Below, in pieces: positions 41,801 to 56,800 of a stretch of 64,000 nucleotides of DNA. The position numbers were made by a program, and so were the translations under genes. This DNA is from Crotophaga sulcirostris. Its lineage: Eukaryota > Chordata > Aves > Cuculiformes > Crotophagidae. The notes under the pieces were generated by a model. The model was not told the DNA's origin. It saw only the letters and a list, made by a program, of their open reading frames with translations, and ran no database searches. Within the stretch, counting starts at the first letter, position 1. The number at the start of each line of letters is the position of its first letter. The stretch spans positions 1,127,308 through 1,191,307 of the forward strand of contig VYZB01000055.1 in assembly GCA_013397455.1 (NCBI GenBank), in the 5' to 3' direction.

Positions 41801-44800
41801 AACAGCTCTGGTAACACAATTAACTGGATGATGCGAGGTAACTCAGGTATTGGCAAGGGCCAGGTACATGAAAGCTATGATTATGTAGATTTCTCCATGG
41901 AGACTCTTTATTACAAGCACTCTTGTAGCCAGAAAATATCAACCATCTCCAGGGATGCCAAGGCATGTGGTGACAGGAGGAGAAAGCAAAAATCTGATAG
42001 AGGGGAGCAAGACCACCAGGGTCATCTCGTTTGTTGACGGCGTAGACTGTTGCTGACATCCTTAGTTAAGAATATTTTTCCAATCTATCTGTGTGGGGTT
42101 TTTTCTTACAGTGTGTGGCTGTGACTTGGCGCAAGGAGGCTTTTTCATTAAGAATGGGGAATACCTTTGCACCTTGGATTACCAGCGCATGTACGGCACC
42201 CGCTGCAACGGCTGTGGGGAGTTCGTGGAAGGAGAAGTAGTGACAGCTCTGGGAAAAACTTACCATCCAAGCTGCTTTGCCTGCACTGTTTGCAAGTAAG
42301 TCACCCCTTTCACCTAACATGGCATGAGCCCAGCACGAGGGGAACAGGGAGAAAGGTATCACCTTGAGACACAAGTCTCAAGACGTACTTCTCGTTGGGA
42401 AGCGTTTGCTTGGAAAAGATCTGCTGAAAGTCTGACTTAAAGCATCTTCAGAATGAATCTCACTTATTTGGGGGACACAGATTCTCTGTTACATATAGCT
42501 CCCTGTTCTCAGAAAGTAACTCTCACGTAGGAAAGAATTAAATATTCAGGTGGTCAGCCCAGCTTAATGGGAGAAATGAGGTAAAGCAATTTTGTATGTT
42601 CACCATTCCTTTCTCCTAACACCATCTGCACGGGCAGCAATTACAGTCGTTCTGTAATATAGATGTTTGTTTTAAAGCTCTATGAGAATGTATGTGGATA
42701 ACATTTCTTTCTTTCTTTTTTTTTTTGCAAACTGCTACATCCAGTGTAATATAGTCATATATTTCATTGCTCAATATGGATAAAATCAGTGCATTTATCA
42801 GTGACAAACTTCATGTTCCTTCACTAGCATCAACTCCAATTTTGATTCTTCGAGTTCGCTTCTGTACCATTTGCTACCTTCACGCTGAGAATGTCATAAA
42901 CGTAGCTGTTGTGTCTAAGTGGATTTCACTGTTGTCTACTCCTTAGATACAATGTGTTTGATAACACTTCTAAACCAAAATACAAGGCACGTCTGCCCTC
43001 TGCTCTGCTTGCATCCACAGATTGGATTTCTTCCAGTGCCTGGCTTTGCCAAGGCCACATTGCAGAAACTCTTTGGCCTGACTTTCTGCAAAATCTTGTT
43101 TGCAGTGGAGGGAGGCAGCAAAATCAAGTCATAGGGAACAGAGGAAAATTTCTGGCATAACCTTGACTAAAAGACATTTTTCTCGTTTAACTCTCCAGGC
43201 GTCCATTTCCACCGGGGGATCGAGTTACCTTTAATGGAAGGGACTGTCTCTGTCAGATGTGTGCCCAGCCAATGTCCTCCAGTCCAAAAGAATTGTCTTC
43301 CTCAAGCAGTAAGTATGCCACCTTCTTTCTGAAGCCTCTCACTTTCCCAGGCTGATCAACATTTGGTTGCAACTAACTTAATGCTTTTTTTGTGGTTTTT
43401 AAAAAATATTTCTTCACCTTCTGAAATGTGAACTGTCTCTAGGAACCATCTTTTTCTCTTCCTTTGTTTTGTTTTTTTTTTTTTTTCTTCATGAAAAGTG
43501 TCTGGTACTACAGGTGGGAAGAGACACTTATATTTCAATAAGAACAAATGACTTTTCTCAAATGACTGGATTTTTTAAAAGGGCTGATTTTTCTTTTATA
43601 GGCACTGGAAAAGTACTTGAGGAAATCTGAGGTTTCAGAGTTGATAACTTCCTTTTTTCATGTTTAAGTATTCAAAAGAGGAAAAAGTCATAAGAAATGG
43701 ATTTTCTTCAACTATTTAACACTTTAATTAAATTATCATTTAAAAGGATTATGCCTCCAGTAGACTGATACCACAATGATACTGTGATCAGAACCTCAAG
43801 AAACCATTATAAAGAAGAGAGAAAGGTAGTTAGGGTGAAAGAGAGAGAATGAAGGAAGTTTGAGAGGGAAAGTATCTTGGTTTCTTGTTGGATTTTAATA
43901 TTTTTGAAGGTAATTTGTAAATTACTGATATTAATCTCTGGTAGTAAACTTGTTAAATCTTTGGGGATTTCTGATTCTTTCTCTGGCTGCTGGATTGTCC
44001 TCAGAGCTCTGATCTGTAATGACTCACCCAGTATGGTTTTGTAATTCAGAATGGCTCCTGATTTCCTTGTGGCACAAGGTAGTTTTCCACCAAAGCTGAT
44101 GTCCTTCAGGGAGACCCTGTGCGTTTTCTACTGGTACTTGGCTTTGAGATCCTAGAATTCTAAAGTGCAATGTAAAAGCAAAGTTCATTATGGATGTGCT
44201 CAGCGGATGCGTCCAGTGAATCTCAGGTTATCTGATTTGCCTGAGAACATGTAATCAGACACTTAACAAAATGGAAAATGAGAAACTTTTTTTGTTATCA
44301 TGCCTTTCTGTCTGTTAAGTGATACTTTTCCACTGTAAATGTAGATTTGGAGCTGAAAATGCGCAGGCCTAATCAGTTAAGGAACAACTTAGGAAGCCAA
44401 AAAAAGCCTTGCAAGACCTACCTCATACATTTCTGTGTTGGTTTGTACTTCAGGCACCCAGAAAATCCTTCTGAGGCAAAGGAGTGATGTGGAAATTGTA
44501 TTTGAATTACTGATTTTTAGGAGATGTAATTGACAAGGAATTGCAAGGCATAGAGACTTGGAACAGTCCTGATGTTCTTTATCTGAGGATGGAAAGGGGC
44601 TTTTTACAAGGACGTGTAGTGATCGGGCAAGGGATAATGGCTTTAGGCTGAAAGAGTGTACATTTGGGTTAGAAGTATATGGAAAATATTCTTTACTGTG
44701 AGCATGGTGAGGTAGTGGCCCAGGTTACCCAGAGAAGTCGTGGCTACCCTATCCCTGGAGGTGTTCAAGGCCAGGCTGGACGAGCAAAATTCTCCAAAAC

Positions 44801-47800
44801 AGATAATAGTGAGATCAGTATGTGTTTATAAATTTGAGAAAAACTCAATTAAAAGAACACTGATGGAGCATCCTCTGCCTTCAGAGACATGCGAGCTGCT
44901 GCTTTAGCTTTGTGCAAAAGTTGAGTTAGATATGGAGAAGTCTTTCTTGCTGCACTGAAGAGTAAATTTTAATTTGTTTAAGCTCTTCCAGGTTGCTTCT
45001 ATGTGTCTCATTTCTCATGTTCTCATTTGAAAAATTCACAGTCACAGTATAACCAGGTTGGAAGAGACCTCCAAGATCATCAAGTCCAACCTATAAGCCA
45101 ACACTAACACCACCTTATCACCTAAACCATGGCACTCAGTGCCTCATCCAATCTTCCCTTAAACACTTCAAGGGTCGGCGACTCCACCACCTCCCTGGGC
45201 AGCGCATTCCAGTGGCCAATCACCCTTTCAGTGAAGAACTTCTTCCTCACATCAAGTCTAAACCTCCCCTGACGAAGTTTAAGTCCGTGCCCTCTAGTTC
45301 TGTCACTGGTCACCTGTGAGAAGAGACCAACGCCCGCTTGACTACAACCCCCTTTTAGGCAGTTGTGGAGAGCAATAAGGTCTCCCCTGAGCCTCCTCTT
45401 CTCCAGGCTAAACAGCCCCAGCTCCCTCAGTCGCTCCTCGTAGGGTTTGTGTTCCAGCCCTTTCACCATCTTCATTGCTCTCCTCTGGACATTCTCCAGT
45501 ATCCTGACATCTTTCCCGAACTGAGGGGCCCAGAACTGCACGCCGTATAATTCATCTTCTTTTAAAAGGATGGTGGAAACTTTCAGAGTTTCCTCTTTTT
45601 CAGTGAAATAGAGACTTGTATCCTATATGTGCAGAGATCCCCGATGATGATGCTGTTTGGAAAGAAGCACGGGGAAGGTATTGCAACTCCCTTTTCTTTC
45701 CAAGAGTCTCTCCTGTGAATTAAAAGTTTTACAGTGCAACCAAGATGTGGACCAGGGCTTTCCAAATGGTCAGTGTTACATGTGCATAATTAATCTCCAG
45801 TGCAGCTGTTCCCAACCAGCCGGCGTCCACGTGGAGATTTCACAATAGTGTTTTGTACGTTTGTCCTTGTCTGTTTTGCACATTATGTTCTGGGCCAAAG
45901 AATGCAGGTTCTCCGGGACAAATGCTTTCATGCCTGTCAGTACAGAGTCTGACAGAGCTGCATCCTGGCTCACCACTGAGGATCTTAGCTCTATTGTGGT
46001 ATAAATAATAGGCTTAAAGTTTAATGAACTTGTGGGAGAAAGATATCTTTAACCATTCAATAGCGTTAGCTCTTGAAATAAGATGCAGTAAAGTTCCCAG
46101 TAAATATTTGAAACATCCAACCAGGTTTCTGGTGATACTGAAGTAGAGTGGAGCCAATAGACCTTACCTGCTGAAGAAAAGGATGGGCAGGAAAAAATGG
46201 GAATCATCTTTTGCCTCCCTGCCCAGAAAGTAGGGGGAGGTGATGTGTTTTTTGAAATGACGAAGCATCAAAATGGAGAAGGAGCAAATTAGCTTTACAG
46301 TCCTCTCTTAAAGACTCTTTAATTTTTAATGCAGTTTTATATTTGGGACGTAACTGTCCTTTCATTAGATAGAGACATAGGTGATTGTTGCCAGTATTCA
46401 GAAAGAATGTCTGACCTGATTTATAGGCATCACAGACTTCTCCATTAGAAGTTAGCTGAGTGGATGAAAGGGATGTGAAATCCGTTTTAATCATAGCTCT
46501 TCTGGGGAGTTGTAACTGTTTGGCCACCTTTGACTCTGTTTCTATTAGTTTGTTCTCGATCCATCTTTCCAAAGCTGTCTGAAAACACCTTCAAGCCCAT
46601 AGGGAAAACTTAAAAGTGAAGGGGAAGAGCTGGCCAGCTATTTGTAAGCAAGCTATCTGCAGCGAATTTGGGCTTTAAAGGGTATTAAGCAACATCCAGC
46701 ACGTGTTTTTGAGTTTATTCTTAGGAAACACCCTACAATTTCACACTGTGTCAAAGCTACAGGGTATATATAGATATTGTACAAATTCTTGGTACATGTG
46801 GATAGTCCTTAGTGTAGGACACTGAGCCCAGTTTTGCTTTAGGGGATGCACACCCGCAGTATCCATAAACAGTGAATGTACAGGGGAACTTAGATGGGCT
46901 CAATAATTTTGATTTTGAACATGCATTTTTTAAATACAATTCTAAAAATCCTGTGGATAATTTTGAACCTTAAGGGTTTAATGTGTTTTGTGCCTTAACA
47001 CACAAATTTTTCTCATTTCATAATTCATGATAGCAGTTTATCTTAATAAATAATAGTAGTTTATCTGCTAAAGTTGCAGAAACACCCACTGTTTCAAGCC
47101 TGCATACCTATGTGTAGGTACTGGAGATTCAATTGAGGATTTTGGGGACATGATCAAAGGAACTCATGTAGTCCTGTATCTCTATCTTGATTTGAAGGCA
47201 TACCACAGACATCACTGTGGATTGATTTCAAACACTGTGATTTATATCACTGATTTTAATCGTACTTCACTTAAGAACCCAGCAAACCTTGATTAGAGTA
47301 ATTGATTGCAACGTGGTTTTACATATAGATTTTAATTATAAAAGGCTAATTGATAAGCGTGGGGATACTCTGTATCTGTACACATTTACTTAAATTAATA
47401 TAGCTCTGCATAAATCCATCATATTCTTTAACATCTGTATCCTTTTTCCCTAATGACTATTTTTGCTCATGATTTGTTTCAAGCTCTGTTTGAATGGAAA
47501 GTAAAATTCAATTAGAATACATAAAATAGCATTGTGGATTTTTTTAACTTCAGGAACTACCTGAAATCCACTAGACACATGGAGAAAGTAAATGCATTCA
47601 AATTTCTCTTAATTCTGGAACTGCTGATTTGTCAGAGATCTGTAGCTTATAAAACCATTTACTTTGGATCGCCATGTCCTTAAATATTTTAGAAGTGGCA
47701 GATCTTATTGTATCTGAATTTATTCATAGATAGGAAAAGGAGAGCAAGTTTCATCTGTCTTTTCAGATCCCAGTTGGATTTTTAACTTTAATTAAATTAA

Positions 47801-50800
47801 AAATTCTGATTTAAAATTAAATCCTTGATTTTTAAATATCAGTATTTAATTCTCCTTTAATTAAATTTGAATCTAACAGTGCTGCAGGGTCACTACCTTT
47901 ATGACTTAATATATTGAGCATACAGTGGCTCTAAAGTTTTACCCTGCCCCCATTTTTAAGAATAAAATAAGCAAATCAGAATGCACAAAATGATACAAAA
48001 TGCAGAGGAAAGATGCAAACCCAGGTGCAGCTCCTTTCTGGGAAAAACCATTAAATTACGCCTAAGAATACGCAGCTTTTCCCTTGATAAATCCTTCCAA
48101 TGAAGCTGACCCATTTTTGTGATTAATCCAAGGAGATTTGCTCTTTTGAAGAATGTTTGCAATTTTTAAGGCATTTTCATCGTTTGAATTGCTTTCTTGG
48201 ATTAATTTGAATTCTGACTTATGTTTCATAACAATGTTTAAATTATTTGCGTAGATTCCATTTACTCAGCTATTTCTTTTTTTACAAGGATGGGTATTTT
48301 TATTGCAACCTTCTAATAAATTGCCTTGGATTCTTCTCTGGAAACGTATAAAGCACTGGTACAGGCTGTTCGGTAATCGAAACAGAGCAGCAACTGTATT
48401 GAGAATAGAGTTGTAGCAGGGCAGGAATTTCTGATTTAGGAGTTCTCTATCAGAAAATCTTCCCTCACAAAAATTACTGTTTCGCAAGAAGGTGCTTTCA
48501 GCCCAGTTTACCCATTTTTTTTTTATATGTGTGTTTGTGTTACGTGTAAACTGGGGAGAAACAATTGTGAATAAGCTGTATGAGTGTCTTAAATAAGTAT
48601 CGGTTCTTATTTGTCTAAGCGTAACCCTGTCTTGAACTTGGAATCAAAATATGTCCATCTCCTTACCTTTTACTTGAGAAGTGCTAATCAAAGAAAATTC
48701 TGGGTGAAGTGCAAGGTAAAGTGCTCAGTAAATGGGTGTTGCGTGAGGAGGTGACACTAGATAGGAAACCACAACTATTAGAGGAGATAAGAGTGTCTGG
48801 GAATTGTCACGTTCAGACAGGTAATAAGTCAGGAATCAGAGGTCGCTTAAAAACAATGTGAAAAAGGAATTAGTTGTTAGCCAGACCTTAGTTTGTCATG
48901 GGTTATCAGGGCTTAAAAACCTCCCTGAAAGTTGCCACATGTTTCATTCCCATTGTTGGAGGTTGGCTCCTTTTTGAATTGCTTGTTTTCCAAGAGTAAC
49001 AATTGAAAATTACCCAAAATAGTCTGCAGATGAAGAGACACAATGTGTTCTCCATGAGCTGGGTGTTCAACTGTGGAGCTTGTTTCCTAACCGAGCAATT
49101 CACTTGAGGTAGCATGAGTTGGCATTGTGAATTTGAATCCAGTTCACAGAATCATAGAACTGTTTGGTTGGAAAAGACCTTTGAGATCATCGAGTCCAAC
49201 TGTACCTGTCCACTACTGAAGCAGATCCCTGAGTAACAGTTGGAACTATCCAAGTACTTGGAGGGTGGTAAGAGAAAGAACCAATTTCTTAAAAAGGCAA
49301 CTCAGTGTTTAGGCACTTGTAGATGATTAACAGGGACTTTTGCTGCAGGCAAATAATGCCACTTCATGCCATTGTGGTTTCTTTCCATATTTAATCAACT
49401 AGGATATTATTTTTTTTTAAGTATTTATTTTGAAAATATCAATTTTTCCCAACTTGCCTTTTATAATAAACTGTCGAAGTTGTATTTTACTTCCCATGGG
49501 AAATTTATTTCCCTTCATTGTGCGCACCCAGGCTCTTATTGTTAGATTTCAGTAGTACAAGGCTGCCCACTTGGGTTTGTTTTGCTTTAGCAAAAGGGCA
49601 ATAGTGTATTTTGTTCTGACAAACATTTCCCATCCTTGTGTTGGCAAAGAGGCTGAGTCTGGCAGCAAATTTCATTGCACAATTAAGTTACAGACCTAAA
49701 TCCTGGATGTAAAATTCCCCATTTTCTCTGTCCTTCTCTTGACTTCCAGAATTTACCACTGCCCTGATGATCAAACAATTAGCTTTAAACTTTGAAAGCA
49801 TTTACTGTACTGTAAACAGACAACATGAGCTTGTATTTTTAGCTTTGTCAGAAATATCTTGACGATCTGGAAAAGTCTGTGTGATATCATCAAAGCTTTT
49901 AATGTTAAAACAAAGCTTTAAAAGGCGTTGCTCGATCTGTGGTTAAAGGGTGGCTGAGAATCCTTGTGGGTCCCTTCCAACTCAGGACTGAGGAAAAGCC
50001 CTGGTCTTCCTAACTCTATGAGAAATTATAATTTCTCAACCTTCAAATTGCCATAGAAGAATTATTGGAATTTACGATGTTTATCAAGGAGATTTAAGAG
50101 TTATTTACAGTTAGAGATTTCTTGACCCTGACTTCAGTGAAAATGTTTGCCTCTTTAAGTCCAGCTATACTTGACAATGTATTTCTGTGTAAGTCTGATG
50201 AAAGCTTCTTTGCTGATAATAATAATAATAATGATGATGATGATAATAATAACAATAGTAATCATAATAATACAACCACCCACGCCCCTCATTCTGCCCT
50301 GCTTTACCTGTTTTAGGGCAGAAGCCATAAAGTGCTGTCTTTGTAAAACCATTTTAACTACGTTTTATGGGGAGGTGAACTTTAACAAAAGGAGTATAAA
50401 GTGAGTGTTACTCCTGTGACTCCTGGGGGTTGTAGCAGCCTCAGACTTTATCCAGACATTTTAGTAATGGCCATCAGGACTGAAAGGAACTTTTTTGGTG
50501 ACTCAAGTATGCATCATTAAGTCAGGCTGCAATTAGCTCTGTTTGTGAAGCTGACCCTGCACCAAGCAGAGTTAATATGCTCAGGTAAAACTCTCCCTGC
50601 ACATGGCTTTAGCATAACACAGAATCACAGAAGGAGAGGTTGGGAGGGACCTCAGGGATCACCTGGTCCAATCTTTTAGGTAATATATATAGTTTAAGAG
50701 ATTGCCCAGAACCCTGAAAAATGGAGCTTTAAAAGAGTCCAATCTAGAGGAATCCACCACTTCCTTGGGGAGATGATTCCAATGTTTAACTGTTCTTATG

Positions 50801-53800
50801 GTGAAAAATTTTCTTCTGGAATCCAATTGGAATCTCCTCAGGAGCAAATTATACCCATTACCCCTTGTCTCTTCCATGTGACTCCTTATAAAAGGGGAGT
50901 CTCCATCCTGTTGGTAGACACCCTTTATGTACTGGTAATAAGGTCTCCTCTAAGCCTTCCCTTCTCAAGGCTGAACAAACCCAGTCCTTAGTATGGAAGG
51001 TAACCCAGTCCTTAGTATGGAAGGTAACCCAGTCCTTAGTATGGAAGGCTTCCCAGCCCTCTGATCACCTTAGTGGTCCTTCTCTGGACCCTCTCCAGCC
51101 TGTCTGCTATAAACATGTTCAGTGGGAATGATGCAGGTAGAGATGATTTCCCTTTCGTAAGTTACATGGGTTGAGCAGGGGGTGTGAAGTAAAGATCTAA
51201 TTGCTAGTAAATTTTGAAAGGAATCCAAACAGGAGTGGGTTAAGTTCTATGCAGTGTGCTTAGGGTTAATACAGCTGTATCAGCTCCAAACCCATCCGCC
51301 TGCGCTGTGATGGAGCTCCCTGCTATTGGCTGGGAGCAGGGGAGGGAGGCAAAGGGAGAAAATCCACCGCTTAATTTAGGCAGTGACGAATGGGTTGCTG
51401 TGCAGGATGTTTCACTCCTGGATGTTTGGGGTGATGCAGATGCTAAAAAGGGAAATGCATTTTCTCACCGCATCTTTACGAGCAAGGTGTCGTGGGTGGC
51501 AGCTCCCCCTGGCCTGTGTCTTTTGGGGAAGCTGCATAAGGTGCTTTGAGGGTGCAGGTTTTGATCATATATAATATTACAGAGCTGTGCTGCTCCCCCT
51601 TGTCCTGTCCCCCCACTTTTCCAGCCTTTTGGGCTGGCTGGCTGCACGTCACAGACCTTTTGTCCAGACATTGGCATTTGCTTTTGTATCTGGACACATC
51701 AAATCTGACACCCTTCTGGGCTATTTCATTCCAGAGCTGTAGCTTAATATGTTAGGATATATCTTCAGATTGAGCTGGCCTAGTGTGAAAGACACAACAG
51801 GCGTGTTTAAGCATCTCTGGCAGAGAATTGTCTAAGAAGCTTTTGCTTGGCTAAAAAAATGGTGCTGTCAGCTAATGCTGTTATGAGGGAGAGTGAATTT
51901 AATTTTTGTCCACGATGTCTGAGCGAGTGGACATGGCTTGTGCAGGCTGCAGCTGCTGGCGTCACCGGCAGCCTAGGGAGGCTGCATTGTCATTTGGGTA
52001 ACTGCATGTCCAGTGCACTCAGATACAGTCATTTTTTTCCCCACTTAGGATGGATTTTGGGGGGAATACATTATTTTCCTGTCATTCCTGGGTAACCTTA
52101 TTCTGATCAGGTCCTTATTGAAGTCACAACTACAGCACTTTTATTGAGAAATGGCTGTCGTGCAGCTGAAGATTCTGGACATCAACAAAACATATATAAG
52201 TATGTGTTGCTTCCCATTTCGTGTAAGAATCAGTCCCATGGAATGTCTACTCTTAAGTCTTCCTTCAGCTCAAATGTAGTTTCACATCGTGTTTATTATG
52301 GATGCATTTCTTTGGATTGTAAGTGCGCGTAGGAACTATACTGATCACTGCATTTTAACCAGTACCGTGCATTTTTCTCCTCCTCCTCTTCGTTCTACTG
52401 GCACAGCTGGATGTGTGCATGTGCAGGGAACAGAAGAAAGGAACAATCTGTGTTATATGACAAAAAGAAAGCTCAAGGTCAAGAAGCACAGTCTGTTTAG
52501 ACCCAGGTCTGAAGCCAGAGAGAACAATGGGAAACATTGCACAAAATTTTGGAAGGGGTTTTCAGATTGCTTTAGTACAAGTCTGCTCTGGAATGTGGGT
52601 TTGGACCCCAGTCACACCTCACACCTTTTATTTGCAGCACGTGCTGGTTATAGGTTAGGCTGATGCAGGCAGTGTTAAGTGTGATACTGAGAGCCTGCCT
52701 GTGTGTGCTGATGACATTCAGCCAAAGGCTTTAATATACCTCATGCAGGCCTGAGATCATAAATGGCTTTTATTTGTAGAATTTGGATGAACAAATGATC
52801 TTTTTTTAGCCTGGCCTTATTTACTTTCTATTTTGGGAAGTAATGATAATTGCTGCCTTTTCATGTGCATACCCCTCTGTTTTGCCAGACTTAAAACCAG
52901 GTTTACATAAAAAGCCATTTTAATGTAATAAGACAGTACTGGGCTACAAATTTGCTCTTATTCCAGACTTTTGATGTATCTGTGATACTAGCAGAATGCA
53001 AATAACTATCTTAATTTACTCTTGCAAAAGACCTAAAGGAACCCAGAAAGAATAAGTAAATGTCTTTTTTGCTATAGAATAATAGGAGCATATTATCAAC
53101 ACCTTGTATCACACATGAGCACAAAAGTAAATGCAGCAACTCCACCTGTTTGATTACAAGAAGCAATTAAACAGGCAGAGATGTTTCATGGATCCCTACT
53201 CCCTCCACAGAACTGGTTTGGGCAACAACACAGGTACTGTGCTGTGTAGACCTTTTTGTGCACTGTTCTGTTCTGACTGCTTCAGAAGTTCAGTTAGAAG
53301 CGAAGCTAAGTGCTTTTAAAATCACTTTCTTGATTCTATGTACAAGAAATATCAGCTTCACGGAAGCTTTTTGGATAAAGCTGAAAAAATCATAGAAAAT
53401 ATAGCAGATTTTTGTGGGATTAATGCAACTTGCAATGTCTGCAGTTTGGTAGGAGTCTGGATCAGGAATGTGGAAGCTGGCACACGAGGGAGAAGCAGTA
53501 GTGCTAGGAAGCTGAGAACTGGGTGCTGTTTAAAGCTGCGGTCCAGCACCCACTGAGAGTGGAGGAAAGATCCCATTTGTTGTCGTAATCGGAAGGCAAG
53601 TTGCATAGTTTGGGATTTAGCATAGGAAAATGCAGGCTGGAAGGTACCTCAAGAGGTGATGTAGTATCCTCCCAAAACCAAAGATCAGCATGCCAAAGCC
53701 ATCCTGATAGATGTTTACTTGTCCCCTTCTCATCCCCGTGCTGGAAATTCCAGAGTCGACCTTGGTGACCTGTTCCAGCCTTTGCTGTCATTGCAGAGTG

Positions 53801-56800
53801 GTGTGGAGCCTGGAGCTGGCACAGAAGAGCAGAGGGATCCGTTGCATGCTGTCAGCCCTTGTCATTTCATGATTTCAATTTGTAACATTTGTCCTCTAGA
53901 GCAAAGTCCTGCTATTAGGACATCTTGGGGTTACTTTTCAAGTCCAAGTCATGTCAGCAGTCTGTAACTTGCGTCTTATCACGATGTACCGTGGTGGTGC
54001 TTAGTCCCTGTTTCAAAGCGATTTGAGGAGAAGAATGCTAGGAGAGGGACTCTGCAGATGCTCACCTGGGTAGCAGGAATTCACAGCATATATTAGGGCT
54101 TTCTTGGCCCCTTATCCAGGAAATAAAAGTCAGGCCATTTGGTGTCAAAAGGAATGTCTCTCCTCTCATTATCAGTTGTGATAACGAACTTGGACTCGCC
54201 TGTTTTCAAGGTGTGGGGTGGCCTGGGCTGTAAATCTCTGAGGAGGTGAATGTTTTCAGGCTGTACCTGTTCATTCAGCTTGAGCAGTGCAGCCAGGATG
54301 ATCCTTTTCCTGGTGCCTGGGCTTGAACTGCTCAGATTGCTCTGCTCCTGTTGGTCTCTGATGCTGTTTGTTGATGTTTCAAGGTGGAGAGGAAGGAAAT
54401 CGAGGAACCAAAGGAACACTGAGCTGGGGGTAATAAAATATAGAAAATCCTTTGTTCCAGGCTGTCTCCTCTGCGGTTTCCACGTGTGCCTCAGCTGATG
54501 GGCATTCCCTTTTGCTTCACTGCTCTTCCAGGCCTTCCCTTGGTCCCTCTGTCCCCTGAGGCTGGGCAGAGAAGCTGTAGCACAACCCTTGCAGTTCAGC
54601 GCTGTTCTGCCACATCAGTCTCTTCAGATCTTACCCGTGGGCTGAATTGCCTCTTGCCAGGAAATCTCTTTGGGTATTTTATATTTGAATGGAGAGGAAC
54701 GGGAGCTTGGGGCTGAGCCCAAGATTCCTCATGTGACATAAGACATTGTGGCATCCTCTGGGACAGAGGGCATTCAATGCTCCTGGCTTCAGGTTCGCAT
54801 TCTGCCCTCAGAAAGTGTTTCAGAATCGCAGTGAGAAGTGAGCGTTCACTGCCAAGGTAGCAAGAAAATCCCTGAGTGAGAGTCCTTAGAGTGCTTAGAG
54901 ACCATGAGAACTGCGGTTTCCCACACCTGCAGGTAGAAGACAGTATGCCCTGCCATGCAGCCCTCCCTGCTGTCATCCTGCCTTGCCTTGGACCCTCCCT
55001 GGTAGAAGGTCCCCCCCCTGCTCCTGGCTGAGCTGTGCCACCGCCCCTGAGCTGGGGGCACACGTTGGGCTTTGCTGCCACCCAACGGGGAACTGCAGCA
55101 TCCTGATGAGGCTCATTCAGCTTCGTGTAAGCCATCAAGATCTTGCTAAAAGCTAAAGGAGAAAAAACACTGATTGCTGTAGGAGACAGGGACTTCGCTG
55201 AGTGAAGATTTATGTAGCTCGTTCCTAGAAAAATCTGGTTTGTACAGAGCTTGTCTAGCAGTCTTTGAATCATAAGCAGCATGAAAACCAGAAGAGGTAC
55301 TTTCCCTCTTCTGCTGAGTATGAATCTTCATACAGGTCCCAAGGAGTGTCGGAGGAAAAGAAGATGTATCTTTGTAGTGCTGTGTAATTCCCTCGTTTGG
55401 TTACCAAGTGTGGCAATTGGTGGGTGGTTAATGGGGATTAATGACCCAGGGAACTGACAACAAACTCATTTTTTTTTTTATTTGCAGATTGTGCTGGCTG
55501 TGGAAGAGACATAAAAAATGGACAAGCATTGCTAGCTCTTGACAAGCAGTGGCACCTGGGATGCTTTAAGTGCAAGGCCTGTGGGAAGGTCCTAACTGGG
55601 GAATACATCAGCAAGTAAGTCACCTCTGCATCTCTTCTGCATTCTTGGCATGAGCTCTTGTTGTTAGTGGAGAAGAGAGAAGTTCACTCTTTGAAATCCA
55701 GTTTTCACCACCTTTCCATATACACCAGAATCTTTATTCCCAGTGAGAGCTGAGTTGGGAAAGCAGACTGAACTGAAATGTGCAAGTGAAAGGTGGTGGA
55801 TATGGTGGATATCTCCATGTTTCCACAAAGGATTAGGTGAATTCCTGCATGCATTTTCTATTCTTGGCAAGATAAAACTTTGTGCCATTTTGTTTTCCAA
55901 CGTGTGATTTTGAGGACAGAAGTAAGAACTTGTCCATTGGTTGCCTTTGTTATAGAACAGGATAAACGTGCTGAGGTGACTGACCTGATGCTGTGTTTTT
56001 CATCTCTATATGAGAAACTTAAGGAGGAGATTTTTGAGTGGAAAAAAGTGAAGAGGAAGAGAATGGGGGAAAGTGGTCTAATGATAAAAATGAAGGGAAT
56101 GAAGTTATAGTCTCTGTTCCACCCTTCAAGCATGCAATAAAGAGAAAAAATAGGGAAACGATGTCTGTTTAACAAACCTATCGTTATGGGGTGCACGATA
56201 TTTAACAAAGAGTAGCATCTGTAGTTTATCAAAAGACATTCAGTGCCTGAGATACTCCTAAGCTGACTGGTGTTTCCACTTTTACTATATGTTCTTTTTT
56301 CATACTAAAAACCTCATAACCTCACCCTTAAAAGTAACTGTTTGATTTCTAGCAGACTACTGAAGATAGATTTGCTGGAGTGGACAAAAAAATACTTGCC
56401 TATGATAAAGACTGTGATCTCCTCACATCCCTGTGGACATAGTTCCACTGTTTCCCTAGAAATGCACCACCAATAGTCTGTTCTAAAGAATGAGTTTTAC
56501 TTCAGTGGGTTGTACTGGATGCCTTTTCTTGATGGTAATTTAAGGAATAATTCTAAGAGACGCTAATGAGAATATGATTTTCTTTATTTCTGCTACAAAA
56601 TATTTCCCTTCAGTTCTCTCCCAATTTGCCTGTTGCTGTCTCTAGGAGTTCCAGACAGAAGACAAGGGAAGAGTGTAAGTCATGCTGTAACCTGTTTATT
56701 AAAAGGTGGTTTGTAATGTGTGGGTTTTCTTTTTCAGAGATGGTGCTCCTTACTGTGAAAAGGACTATCAAGCTCTTTTTGGAGTCAAATGTGAAGCATG

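Larger units (their letters stand above)
31114..42111 (+). other. ABLIM1: Intron 2 of ABLIM1
   Basis: About 11 kb. It contains the 17-bp-period minisatellite, CR1 copies at 32788 and 39252, and the paired 65-bp repeats at 39571 and 41589. The rest is unique AT-rich sequence. Confidence 0.9.
43309..55487 (+). other. ABLIM1: Intron 4 of ABLIM1
   Basis: About 12 kb and the most CR1-rich part of the gene (44588, 45037, 49144, 49940, 50617 and 53628). It also has the TAA/TGA microsatellite and an AT-rich block around 47760-47880. A GC-richer stretch at 54840-55100 precedes exon 5. Confidence 0.9.

Noticed and set aside
50155..50404. Frames with poly-Ile or Asn/Asp runs
   Set aside because: Translation of the TAA/TGA microsatellite.
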